From the NCBI GenBank assembly GCA_036746695.1, contig DAIODP010000001.1:1240001-1304000 (forward strand): a DNA stretch of 64,000 bases, written 5' to 3'. Within the stretch, counting starts at the first letter, position 1. The number at the start of each line of letters is the position of its first letter. A model generated the notes under the pieces. That model was not told the origin of the DNA. It saw nothing but the letters and a program-made list of their open reading frames with translations, and did no database searches. A program made the position numbers and the translations under genes. Positions 50,805 to 59,520 of the stretch are shown here, in pieces. The stretch is from UBA3006 sp036746695. Lineage in GTDB: Bacteria; Actinomycetota; Acidimicrobiia; Acidimicrobiales; Ilumatobacteraceae.

Positions 50805-52097
50805 CTACTTGGCGTCCCTGCGTCGAAGTTTTTCTACGTTGTGCGGCATGGCAAGCACTTCACGGTATTGGTCGACAGTGAGCGAAGCGCAGTGTCGCCA
50901 GCTCCAGCGTTCAACCACTCGTTGCCGTCCTGCGGCACCAATTCGGTTGCGAAGTTCTGCGTTGTCAAGGCCGCGTCTGATGGCTGCGGCGAGGCCGATT
51001 GCATCACCAGGTTCGCAGGACAAAACGGTGTCATTGTCGGCCCCAGTTACTTCGGGCAATGCGCCACCGGTAGTGGCAACAAGACAGGTGCCGGTTGCCA
51101 TTGCTTCGATAGCGGGAAGGCTGAAGCCCTCGTACAAACTTGGAACAACTGCTAATTCTGCTTCCGCATACAACTCGACAATTCGTTCATCGGTAACGCC
51201 CGATACGTGCGTGATGCAATCGCTCAGCCCAAGCTTGGTGATCAAATCCGCGTTTGCACCTTCGCGCGGCCGACCAATGATGGTGAGGTGAATGTCTCGT
51301 TCGGTTCGTAATACTGCGAGCGCCTCAAGCAGGTACGACAAGCCCTTCAACGCGACGTCAGCCGAAGCGGTGGTAATCAGGTGGCCGGGTTTACGTTGAA
51401 CGTGGGGAATTGGCGCAAACAAATCGGGGTCGACTCCCACAGGAACGAGGCGCATGCGATCGAGCGAAACTTTCATGTCGGTGTGAATGTCGGCAATCGA
51501 GTTTTCGCTGACTACAACGACGCGCGGCATCTTGCTTGCAACTTTGCCCTGCATGTTGACGAATGAATACCAGCGGCGAATACCCTCGCGCTTCCACAAG
51601 GTTGCCGTGTGCTCCATCTCCAGTTTGCGATCTTTGGTGATGGGGTGATGAAGCGTCACGATGGTGGGTATCAATTTCTCGATCTTCAAAATTCCGTAAC
51701 CCAAGCATTGATTGTCGTGCACCAAGTCGAAATCGTTAATTCGTTCTTTCAACGCACGATGAGCGCGGATGCTGAACGCGCGTGGTTCGCCAAATGTTCC
51801 CTTTAAGAACTGTGCCGTCTCGACAAAGCTCGGCCAATCCTTGATTTCCCAATATGCAGGGAAGCGACCTGGGTATTGGTCGTTGAAAATGTCGAGGCTC
51901 GGCATTTTGTGTAAGGCAATGCGCGGGTCGAGAACTGGATATGGCTGCCCGCCAAACACTTCGACATGATGACCGAGGTCTGCCAAAGCCTTGGTGAGAT
52001 GGCGGGTGTAGACGCCTTGGCCGCCAACATGGGGTTTGCCACGATACGTGAGGTATGCAATGCGCAGTGGTCCGTTGGGGTCGAACGGCCGCTGCAT
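50805..52097 (-). CDS. Glycosyltransferase family 4
   Basis: 430 residues of GT-B fold. The start IAYLTYRGKPHVGGQGVYTR is the UDP/GDP-sugar enzyme N-terminus with the GGQG loop. The GT4 E-x7-E motif is in PSLYEGFSLPAIEAMATG. It uses a retaining mechanism to transfer a nucleotide-sugar residue to a lipid or polysaccharide acceptor. It is flanked by a mutarotase-like gene (7 bp) and a methyltransferase gene (2 bp) in the same operon. Confidence 0.93.
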   Translation of the reverse strand: MQRPFDPNGPLRIAYLTYRGKPHVGGQGVYTRHLTKALADLGHHVEVFGGQPYPVLDPRIALHKMPSLDIFNDQYPGRFPAYWEIKDWPSFVETAQFLKGTFGEPRAFSIRAHRALKERINDFDLVHDNQCLGYGILKIEKLIPTIVTLHHPITKDRKLEMEHTATLWKREGIRRWYSFVNMQGKVASKMPRVVVVSENSIADIHTDMKVSLDRMRLVPVGVDPDLFAPIPHVQRKPGHLITTASADVALKGLSYLLEALAVLRTERDIHLTIIGRPREGANADLITKLGLSDCITHVSGVTDERIVELYAEAELAVVPSLYEGFSLPAIEAMATGTCLVATTGGALPEVTGADNDTVLSCEPGDAIGLAAAIRRGLDNAELRNRIGAAGRQRVVERWSWRHCASLTVDQYREVLAMPHNVEKLRRRDAK

Positions 52098-52104
52098 AAC
52101 TCGT

Positions 52105-52917
52105 TCACTCTACCTGTCGGTAACCAGCCACAGTCAGGCGAAACCAGCGCGAAAGGGATTGCCCTTGAGCAATCACCGTTGGGCAGGTATTTATAGCGTT
52201 GGGCGGCCCCGACTGCGGCTCGACACAAGTTGCGTGAACGGGTTTGTCGTAGATCACCCAATGGCTGCAGTCGCTTGCAAGTGAAAGTTGAATGCCGTCA
52301 CTGAACGACAGCACGGGGGAGATCGATTCCGAAACAAAACAGTCGTCAGTTATTCCTTCGTGAGTAAAAGCAAAAGATGTGTGGATGCTTTCGGTCGTAG
52401 TGATTCCCTGATCGTCTCGTAACAGCATCTGCGCAAACGGCGCATCAACTGCAATCGGTTTGACAAACCAAGGGTGCCATCCCACTTGGATTGGCATGTC
52501 CTCACGTTCGGCAAATGCTGTGAGCGTGAGTAAGACACTGTTTTCTGAAACAACTATGCGGTGTTCAATGCGCCCGCCAAGTGGCCAGCGTTGATCAAAC
52601 TCAGTACGCAGCACCGCATGCGTGTCGGTATGTTCTTCAACCAGCCACTTTGTGTCGAGCACGGTGCCGTGCAACGAGTGAGGTGGTTCGTTGATTGGAA
52701 GTTGATATGACGAATTGTTGTGCGTGAAAGTTCCATTGCGCACCCGACCGGCCCACGGAGACATTGGGTAGCAACCCCATTCCCGCGGGTTGGCTTGTGC
52801 TGTTTGCTGAACGAGCAATTCGTGATTGCCTATTTGCAGCGACGAGAGCCGACCACCATGTAGCGCATCAACACCAACAGAGATGTAGCCGTTACGTAAA
52901 CGAGTTACATCGACCAC
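52105..52917 (-). CDS. Aldose 1-epimerase family protein
   Basis: 270 residues from GTG 52917; a GTG at 52941 is also possible, and both overlap lnt. GGRLSSLQIG, YPMSPWAGRVRNG, LPINEPPHSLHG (catalytic His), QVGWHPWF (second His) and a C-terminal VEPQSGPPNAIN (Glu) follow the mutarotase layout. It interconverts alpha and beta anomers of aldoses, or handles a hexose-phosphate. It may serve the adjacent GT4 or the galactose genes at 60-63 kb. Confidence 0.9.
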   Translation of the reverse strand: MVDVTRLRNGYISVGVDALHGGRLSSLQIGNHELLVQQTAQANPREWGCYPMSPWAGRVRNGTFTHNNSSYQLPINEPPHSLHGTVLDTKWLVEEHTDTHAVLRTEFDQRWPLGGRIEHRIVVSENSVLLTLTAFAEREDMPIQVGWHPWFVKPIAVDAPFAQMLLRDDQGITTTESIHTSFAFTHEGITDDCFVSESISPVLSFSDGIQLSLASDCSHWVIYDKPVHATCVEPQSGPPNAINTCPTVIAQGQSLSRWFRLTVAGYRQVE

Positions 52918-54380
52918 GATCGCCGCCGCCGAGCAACCCACAGCAGTGAAGCAACGAGTGCCGTTAACAAGATGATGATTGGCTGATCGCCAAGTTGCGA
53001 ATACAACGTGGAGCCGGTTCGTTGGGGAACGTCGCGAATGGCTACGCGCTGTTCACTCACTGCTGTTCGTTCAAACACTGCGCCATTGGGCGAAACAAAT
53101 GCAGAGAAGCCAGTTGGTGAAACTTGCACCAACCAGCGCCCTGTCTCTACCGCGCGAAGGCGTGAAGATGCGATTTGTTGCGACTGCAGCACGGTGCCGG
53201 TGTAGCTGGATCCATTTGTGGGGTTCACAAGCATCGACCCACCGGCGTCGATGCCTTCGTTGGCGCGACCAGAAAAGAACACTTCCCACGAGATGGCTAC
53301 GCCAATTTTGGTGTCTGCAACTTGCAGCGATGCAATGTTTGTGCCTGCTTGCGCATCGCGCGGGATGCGATCGACAGGCGCTCCAAGCCATTCAAGCACT
53401 CCGCGAAGCGGAACAAATTCGCCAAATGGAACACGACGCACTTTGTCGTACCGATCGCCAAGTGTTCCATCTTGGTTGACAACGATTTGGGCGTTAGTAA
53501 AAAAACGGGCATCCACATCTTCGGTGATTCCAACAACAAACGGTGCGTTTAGCCGCTTCGCCTCGGCGGCTATTTCTTCGCGTTCAAGGCTCTCATAAAA
53601 ACTGTCGACATCGATGACGTTTTCTGGCCACACCACCATGTCCACTTGCTCTGCATCATCGATGAGCCGAGTGGCCGCAAGATGGCGCTCTACGACATCG
53701 CGGCTGTTTGTGGAAATAGCGAGTGTGCCCTGAGGGCCGCCACCTTGAACAAACGCAATGCGCAGCGACTTGTCTGTATCTGTTCCATTTGGGGCGTATG
53801 CGCCAATTGCAACGAGAGCAATCAACGAAGCAATTGCAATGGGCACATGTCGTCGAGCAGTTGCAAATGGCCAACGAGCAGCAATGAAACCAACCTGCCA
53901 CACCACATACGAAAGTAGCAATGGCCCACCAATGCGCGACAGGCCGACAAATGGCGAACTTGCCTGTGCAACAGCGAGCGACGCAAGTGGCACTCCGCCG
54001 AAGGGAAATGAAAAGCGCAAGGCCTCGGCAAGGGTGTGTGCGAGTGGCCCAGTCAGTGTGGGGTGTTCGCTACGCGATGTGATGAATGCGGCGACACCAT
54101 GAAACATTGCGAACAACAACACCGCAATCAGATATCCGGGAGGAGTAAGAAACCACATCCAGCCCATGCCAGGAGCAAACCAACCAATGGCAAAGATCAT
54201 GCCCAAAACAAATTGCGTGCGTGGACGTTGTGGAGCACCGCGAGAAATCAATGCGAAGAGCGCAATGCCTAAGTACGAAAGAGGCCACCACCCCCACGGC
54301 GGCAGGCTAAATGCGGTGAGTGCCCCCGCGCCAAGGACAGCCCACAATCGCCATCGCTGCGTTGGCGAAGAACTGCTCAT
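52905..54380 (-). CDS. lnt: Apolipoprotein N-acyltransferase-like protein with Ser in place of the catalytic Cys
   Basis: 491 residues from ATG 54380, which overlaps the hemY stop by 4 nt. Six to eight membrane helices precede a nitrilase-like domain. The catalytic Glu253 is in VVWPENVID and Lys313 in DKVRRVPFGEF. The nucleophile site reads GVAISWEVFF with Ser364 (TCG) where Lnt has Cys in I-C-Y-E. The Glu-Lys-Ser spacing equals that of E. coli Glu267-Lys335-Cys387 closely. Lnt N-acylates the Cys of diacylated lipoproteins made by Lgt, also encoded in the window. Activity through Ser is unproven. Confidence 0.9.
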   Translation of the reverse strand: MSSSSPTQRWRLWAVLGAGALTAFSLPPWGWWPLSYLGIALFALISRGAPQRPRTQFVLGMIFAIGWFAPGMGWMWFLTPPGYLIAVLLFAMFHGVAAFITSRSEHPTLTGPLAHTLAEALRFSFPFGGVPLASLAVAQASSPFVGLSRIGGPLLLSYVVWQVGFIAARWPFATARRHVPIAIASLIALVAIGAYAPNGTDTDKSLRIAFVQGGGPQGTLAISTNSRDVVERHLAATRLIDDAEQVDMVVWPENVIDVDSFYESLEREEIAAEAKRLNAPFVVGITEDVDARFFTNAQIVVNQDGTLGDRYDKVRRVPFGEFVPLRGVLEWLGAPVDRIPRDAQAGTNIASLQVADTKIGVAISWEVFFSGRANEGIDAGGSMLVNPTNGSSYTGTVLQSQQIASSRLRAVETGRWLVQVSPTGFSAFVSPNGAVFERTAVSEQRVAIRDVPQRTGSTLYSQLGDQPIIILLTALVASLLWVARRRRSWSM

Positions 54381-55780
54381 GAACCCAGTGCGCTCAGTGT
54401 TTGAGATGCAGCGCGCTGCGCGCTTGCAATACAAGCGGGAACACCAATGCCACGGTAGCTTGCGCCTGCAATGGCAATTCCTGGTGCCACTGCGCCAAGG
54501 GATCGTTCGAGCCAGTCGATGCGTTCCGAATGGCCTGGCCGATATTGCGGGAACGATTCGACCCAGCGCGTTAAACGAACATGTGTGGGTTGAATGTCAA
54601 TGCCTAGGTGCCATTGCAAATCGGCAAGTGCGAGTGCGAGTAGGCGTTCGTCGTCGAGGTGATGCATTGGCATACCGTCGCGGCCAAGCGACACACGAAG
54701 AATCATGTCGTTGTCTTTTATTTGCCAATGCGCCCATTTGTTTGAGCCAAACGAAACCGCAGTAACCGCCGTTTGCATTGGCTTGGGAATCAGATAACCG
54801 GTGCCAGTGAGATGCTCCGGCCACTGCGAGCGAGGCACAGTGAGTGCAATCATGACAACGGATGCATGTTCAACATGAGCGAACTGCGCCGCGATGTCGG
54901 CGTCGAGAGTTTGCATGAAGGGTGCTGTGTGTTTTGCCGGAGCAGCAAGAACAATTGCGTCTGCATCAACAGAGTTTGCTCCGCAATTAAGCCGATAAGC
55001 CCTTCCATTGCGACTGATCTCGTTTACTGGCGACGAAAGCAATACGGTGCATCCGCGCTCCACGATGCTGTGGTGCACGGCGCTTGTCAGTGCGCTCATG
55101 CCGCCAATCGGTGTAGCAAATACTGGGCCGCCTTCGGTGCGACGTTGGATTGCGCGGTGCGAAGCGCGCGTCAGGCTGCCGCGTTGCATCAGCAGTTCGG
55201 CCACTTGTGGCATGCCTTGAACGCTGAAGTGGTCGGTGTCGGTGGCGTAGATGCTTCCAACAAGTGGGTCGACTAGCCGCTCCAGAACTTGAGCCCCAAA
55301 CCGCGATCGAATTGCTTTACCCATGTTGTCGTGGCCTCGGCCAACTGGGCCCGGTATCAGCTGCTCAATGGATGCTCGCAACTTGCCCGATACCGACAGC
55401 ACCGGTGTTTGCCAAATAGATGACAACGATCCGGGAACGCCCAACACCATGTTGTGCGGAATTGGGTGCATGCCGTTGCTCCAGATGTAGGCATGCGAGC
55501 GGGCAGGCGAGGTGAGTTGCTGGTCGAGACCCACATCTGCGGCTAGCGACATCGCTGCAGGAGTGCGTGTGAGAAATGCATCGGCCGATTCGTCAACCGA
55601 GTGGAGGCCGGCGAAGGGCGAGGCATGAATGACGCCACCAACACGATCGTTGGATTCGACAATGGTGACGCGAGGTGGGTTGGGTTGTTTCAGTAAATGA
55701 TGCGCTGCTGCTAAACCGGCGATCCCCGCACCAACGACGACAACATGTTTGTCGCCGAAGTGAACCGCGTTAGTGCTCAT
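54377..55780 (-). CDS. hemY: Protoporphyrinogen/coproporphyrinogen III oxidase (HemY/CgoX)
   Basis: 467 residues of an FAD-dependent oxidase. It has the Rossmann start VVVVGAGIAGLAAAHHL, then IVESNDRVGG, a central KTRSRFG-like part, and VAPGIAIAGASYRGIGVP near the end, which is the FAD-binding C-terminal motif. In actinobacteria the enzyme usually oxidises coproporphyrinogen III. It lies 8 bp downstream of ferrochelatase and overlaps lnt by 4 nt. Confidence 0.94.
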   Translation of the reverse strand: MSTNAVHFGDKHVVVVGAGIAGLAAAHHLLKQPNPPRVTIVESNDRVGGVIHASPFAGLHSVDESADAFLTRTPAAMSLAADVGLDQQLTSPARSHAYIWSNGMHPIPHNMVLGVPGSLSSIWQTPVLSVSGKLRASIEQLIPGPVGRGHDNMGKAIRSRFGAQVLERLVDPLVGSIYATDTDHFSVQGMPQVAELLMQRGSLTRASHRAIQRRTEGGPVFATPIGGMSALTSAVHHSIVERGCTVLLSSPVNEISRNGRAYRLNCGANSVDADAIVLAAPAKHTAPFMQTLDADIAAQFAHVEHASVVMIALTVPRSQWPEHLTGTGYLIPKPMQTAVTAVSFGSNKWAHWQIKDNDMILRVSLGRDGMPMHHLDDERLLALALADLQWHLGIDIQPTHVRLTRWVESFPQYRPGHSERIDWLERSLGAVAPGIAIAGASYRGIGVPACIASAQRAASQTLSALGS

Positions 55781-55788
55781 GTTGCTGG

Positions 55789-56715
55789 TTAGTGCTGTTG
55801 TGCTGCTAAGACCACGCGCTGCGCAAGTGCGGCCATCACCTCTGCGTCATCATTAACGCAAGCAGTTCGGGCAAATGCAAGGCCAAGTTCGTCGGCAAGG
55901 TGCTGCGCCTCGATATCCAGGTCGTACAACACTTCGAGGTGATCGGCAACGAAACCACATGCACTCACAACAACGCCATCCGCACTCTTTGTATCGGCGA
56001 TTTCGTGCAGCACTGCCAAAATGTCTGGGCCAATCCATGGCTCTGGGGTGCGGCCGGCCGATTGCCACGCAATGCCCCAGTCGGCACCTTCGCTTATGTT
56101 CAATTGTTTTGAAACGGCGGTTGCAGTTGCATGCAGTTCTTGTGGGTATGGGTCGCCACCATCGATAATGCGCTGGGGCAGAGAGTGTGCAGTGAATAGC
56201 ACACGAGTTCGTGCAGGCATATTCGAGCGTTTCTTTTCCATGTCGTGAGCAATGAAACGAATGAACGCTGGCTCGATTGCCCAGGAGTCGATGCCGATCA
56301 CGTTGATGCCGTGCGGCAACGCGGCTTCTGTGGCGCGGCCCACGTATTGACCAATGGAGTACGACGAATAGTGGGGTGCAAGCACCAAAGCGATAATGGT
56401 GGTGAAACCCTGCTGAGCCAAATCGTTCACCGACTCTTCAATCATCGGGTGTGCATGCTTCAGGCCAAGTTGAACATGAAATTTGTCGGGGGAGATGGTG
56501 TCTAGCGCATGTTGCAACGCGTCACGTTGTGCTTCGGTTCGCGCAGCAAGTGGTGAAATTCCTCCGATTGCGTCGTAACGCGCGGTGAGATCGGCAAGTT
56601 GTTCTGGTGTTGGCACGCGGCCTCGACGAATATCGGTGTAGTAGGGCAAAATCTCTTCGGTGTTGCGCGGAGTGCCGTAGGCCATCAAGAGGACTGCTGT
56701 TTTGTTGTTCGTCAT
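55789..56715 (-). CDS. hemH: Ferrochelatase (coproporphyrin ferrochelatase type)
   Basis: 308 residues. It has AVLLMAYGTPRNTEEILPYY, QLGLKHAHPMIEESV, LAPHYSSYSIGQY, the catalytic His in VLFTAHSLPQRII and the Glu in a later segment. The size and the oxidase next to it suit the actinobacterial coproporphyrin route, where iron goes in before the final decarboxylation. Its ATG overlaps the hemE stop. Confidence 0.95.
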   Translation of the reverse strand: MTNNKTAVLLMAYGTPRNTEEILPYYTDIRRGRVPTPEQLADLTARYDAIGGISPLAARTEAQRDALQHALDTISPDKFHVQLGLKHAHPMIEESVNDLAQQGFTTIIALVLAPHYSSYSIGQYVGRATEAALPHGINVIGIDSWAIEPAFIRFIAHDMEKKRSNMPARTRVLFTAHSLPQRIIDGGDPYPQELHATATAVSKQLNISEGADWGIAWQSAGRTPEPWIGPDILAVLHEIADTKSADGVVVSACGFVADHLEVLYDLDIEAQHLADELGLAFARTACVNDDAEVMAALAQRVVLAAQQH

Positions 56716-57773
56716 TGCGCTGTTCTTTCATGAACGTGGTGGACTATTGCTGCTAATACTTCTGGGTTCGTTGCGGGTTGAACACCGTGACCCAAGTTGA
56801 AAATGTGCGCTGGGTTGCCAGCGTTATCTGCCAACACGCGGTCGGTGCCAGCGATTGCAGTTGCGACATCGCCAAGCACCAACTCGGGGTTGAGGTTGCC
56901 CTGTATCACCGTGTCTGCGCCAAGGCGTTTACGAGCATCGGAAATTGATGTTCGCCAATCGAGACCGATGATGGTGGCACCTGCTTGTTTCATTAACTCC
57001 AACAGATGGTCGCAGCCAAGACCGAAATGAATGCCGCGAGCATGTGGGTGAGAGCTTGCCAATCGTTCGAACACGAAAGTGGAAAACGGAAGAACGTGTT
57101 GGCGGTATTCGTCGATGGTGAGATTGCCTGCCCACGAGTCGAAAAGTTGGAAGGCATGTGCGCCCGCATCAAGTTGGCTGCCAATAGATGCAACAGCATG
57201 TTCGGCGAGACGTTGCATCAGCTGGTTCCAGAGTGCAGTTTCGGTGTGCATCATTTGTTTGGTAATCAGGTGATCGCGGCTTGGTTTGCCTTCAACGAGG
57301 TAACTGCCGACCGTGAATGGCGCGCCGGCGAAAGCAAGTAGCGGTACTTGCAGCTCTGACGCCAAAATGCGAACTGTTTCTAAAACGTATGGCGTATCGA
57401 CTTCCGGTTCGAATGCGCGCAGCCGCTGCAAATCCGAGGCGCTGCGAAATGGTTGCTCTGCAACAGGGCCAGTTCCCGGCGCTACGTCGATCCCAAAACC
57501 AATTGCGTGTGCGGGCACCACGATGTCGCTGTATAAGACTGCGGCATCCACGCCGTATCGCTGCACCGGTTGCAGCGTGATGTCGGCTGCGAGGCGGGGT
57601 TGCTTAATTGCATCAAGGATGCTGCCAGAGCCGCGTATTGCGCGGTACTCGGGCAGGCTTCTTCCGGCTTGGCGCATAAACCACACTGGTGTGTGACGAA
57701 CTTTGGTGCCGTTTGCGGCGGCAAGAAATGGATCGTTAGCAATGGTGAGTGCTTGCCGCTTTGAAGCGTTCAT
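56712..57773 (-). CDS. hemE: Uroporphyrinogen decarboxylase
   Basis: 353 residues. The start PVWFMRQAGRSLPEYRAIR is the UroD signature, and LFDSWAGNL, LAFAGAPFTVGSYLVEG and HFGLGCDHLLELM follow. It makes coproporphyrinogen III from uroporphyrinogen III. It is the first haem gene in the operon, 11 bp after the M48 peptidase gene. Confidence 0.96.
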   Translation of the reverse strand: MNASKRQALTIANDPFLAAANGTKVRHTPVWFMRQAGRSLPEYRAIRGSGSILDAIKQPRLAADITLQPVQRYGVDAAVLYSDIVVPAHAIGFGIDVAPGTGPVAEQPFRSASDLQRLRAFEPEVDTPYVLETVRILASELQVPLLAFAGAPFTVGSYLVEGKPSRDHLITKQMMHTETALWNQLMQRLAEHAVASIGSQLDAGAHAFQLFDSWAGNLTIDEYRQHVLPFSTFVFERLASSHPHARGIHFGLGCDHLLELMKQAGATIIGLDWRTSISDARKRLGADTVIQGNLNPELVLGDVATAIAGTDRVLADNAGNPAHIFNLGHGVQPATNPEVLAAIVHHVHERTAQ

Positions 57774-57784
57774 TGCACGTAACG

Positions 57785-58672
57785 CTATCGTCCGCCCCTT
57801 GTGCTCATTGCCTCGAGCCGAGCAATGCGCGTTCGTGCCGGAGGGTGCGACATGGTTGCTAAGCCAGTTGGCGTGGACTGTGGTTGAGATAGTTCGCGTG
57901 ACTCAACGCGTCGAAGCGCATGGAGAAGCTCTCTTCCGAAACCCATTTTGTATGCGCCTTCATCGGCGTGATATTCGGCACTTTTGCCAACTGCGTTACT
58001 CAACACTTGTGAAACGATGAGCCCGGTGAGCAACACTCGCGAAAGTGAAATAAGCACGACGCTGATGATCTTTCCAAATATCCGAACCGACGGGTACCGC
58101 TCGGCGAGCATGCCCGTTGCGGTGTTGTTGAAGGTTCGCAGTGCCAGCCCGGCTTGCGCTAGCAGCATGATGGGCAGGCTCATCCATTGCGAAATAGTGA
58201 GTGCAATCGTGTGTCCACCCATGTGATGGCTCAATTCGTGTGCGAGCACACCACAAAGTTCGTCGTGGGTGAGATGTTCGATAGAGAACGATGAGACAAC
58301 TAGTAGATGGCCGCCGCAAGCAAACGCATTGACGTCGTCGCTGTCGACAACCGCAAGTACAAAACGCGATGTCGGTAGATGATTTGCCTGTGCAACCACT
58401 TTCCACGCGGCATCCAATAGTTCTTTTTCTGTTGTTGCAGGTGCTCGGGCATCTAGTAGACGCGCAAAGACCAAACGCTGCACCGGACGCGAAAACAAGA
58501 CCACTCCAAACAACATGCAGCACAGCGCGAACAGGAGGTATGGAACATTTCCATAGATGCGGAAGGGAATCCAGTAGATGGCAATGGCAACGAGCCATAC
58601 GGGAAGCAGTGCAACAACGGGCGCGAATGCGGTAACTGCCGACAAATCGGCCCGGCGATGCGCGGTATTCAT
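57785..58672 (-). CDS. M48 family metallopeptidase (HtpX-like)
   Basis: 295 residues from ATG 58672; a TTG at 58684 is the alternative. Two N-terminal membrane helices are followed by VLAHELSHHMGGHT with the HExxH zinc motif, and more membrane or amphipathic helices around residues 190-230. The later AEYHADEGAYKMG holds the third zinc ligand Glu. Such enzymes degrade misfolded membrane proteins. It is the first gene of the nine-gene operon and faces the palindromic operator. Confidence 0.9.
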   Translation of the reverse strand: MNTAHRRADLSAVTAFAPVVALLPVWLVAIAIYWIPFRIYGNVPYLLFALCCMLFGVVLFSRPVQRLVFARLLDARAPATTEKELLDAAWKVVAQANHLPTSRFVLAVVDSDDVNAFACGGHLLVVSSFSIEHLTHDELCGVLAHELSHHMGGHTIALTISQWMSLPIMLLAQAGLALRTFNNTATGMLAERYPSVRIFGKIISVVLISLSRVLLTGLIVSQVLSNAVGKSAEYHADEGAYKMGFGRELLHALRRVESRELSQPQSTPTGLATMSHPPARTRIARLEAMSTRGGR

Positions 58673-58706
58673 GAGTTCAGTCAATCAGGCAATCAACTAG
58701 CGTGGG

Positions 58707-58742
58707 TACCTATATATAGGTAAGTAAATATAGGTAAGTAAA
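58707..58742. promoter_or_regulatory. Palindrome plus tandem repeat in a divergent promoter
   Basis: A perfect 16-bp palindrome TACCTATATATAGGTA (58707-58722) overlaps two exact copies of TATAGGTAAGTAAA (58715-58728 and 58729-58742). It lies in the gap between the M48-haem-lnt-GT operon (minus) and the lipase-lgt operon (plus). TATATA elements on both strands could be -10 boxes. This looks like an operator for a dimeric regulator controlling both directions. Confidence 0.5.
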
Positions 58743-58758
58743 GGAACAGTGGGGAACA

Positions 58759-59520
58759 ATGGTCGTACAAGTCATTCCAGGGGCAGAAGCGTGGTCGCAC
58801 GTTGGCGGAAACGCAGTTGGTGCGCTAGTTGTTCACGGGTTCACTGGCAACCCGTCGTCCATGCGCGAAGTAGCCCAGATGCTTGCAGACGCCGGATTCG
58901 ATGTGGAGTTGCCACGACTTGCTGGCCACGGAACATCGGTAGAAGAAATGATTACCACTCGCTGGGCCGACTGGTCTGGCGATGCGGATGCCGCATACAA
59001 CACGCTTGCGGCGCGCTGCAAAAAAGTGGTGGTGGTTGGTTTGTCAATGGGCGGCGCTCTCACATTGTGGCTTGCGGCGCAGCACCCAGAAATTGCGGGC
59101 ATCGTGTGCATTAACCCAGCAGCGCAACCGGTTGGCGACGAGATGATCGCGGGCATTCAATCGATGATCGACGGCGGTATGGAAACCATCGACTCCATCG
59201 GCAGCGACATTGCCGACCCAAACGTGAAAGAAAGTTCGTACGACGCGACTCCATTGCGGCCAGCATTATCAATGTTGAGCGAGGGTGTAGCGCCACTTGC
59301 GTTGCGCTATCCACAAATCAAAATTCCGATGCTGTTGATCAATTCGGTTAATGACCACGTAGTCGACCCGGCTCACGGAACCTTCCTGGCAGAACAATAC
59401 GGTGGCGAAGTAGAGCGAGTCATGCTCGAACAGAGTTTCCACGTTGCAACCCAAGATCTTGAAAAACATATTGTCAATGCAAAGACTCTCGAATTTGCGA
59501 AGCGAGTAACACAATCGTGA
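58759..59520 (+). CDS. Alpha/beta hydrolase (carboxylesterase/monoacylglycerol lipase-like)
   Basis: 253 residues. The oxyanion region is ALVVHGFTGNPSSM, the nucleophile elbow VVGLSMGGALTLW (G-L-S-M-G), an Asp in LINSVNDHVVDP and the His in EQSFHVAT. The layout is that of est30-type carboxylesterases, which hydrolyse short or medium acyl esters. It overlaps lgt by 4 nt and may act in lipid turnover together with it. Confidence 0.9.
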   Translation: MVVQVIPGAEAWSHVGGNAVGALVVHGFTGNPSSMREVAQMLADAGFDVELPRLAGHGTSVEEMITTRWADWSGDADAAYNTLAARCKKVVVVGLSMGGALTLWLAAQHPEIAGIVCINPAAQPVGDEMIAGIQSMIDGGMETIDSIGSDIADPNVKESSYDATPLRPALSMLSEGVAPLALRYPQIKIPMLLINSVNDHVVDPAHGTFLAEQYGGEVERVMLEQSFHVATQDLEKHIVNAKTLEFAKRVTQS

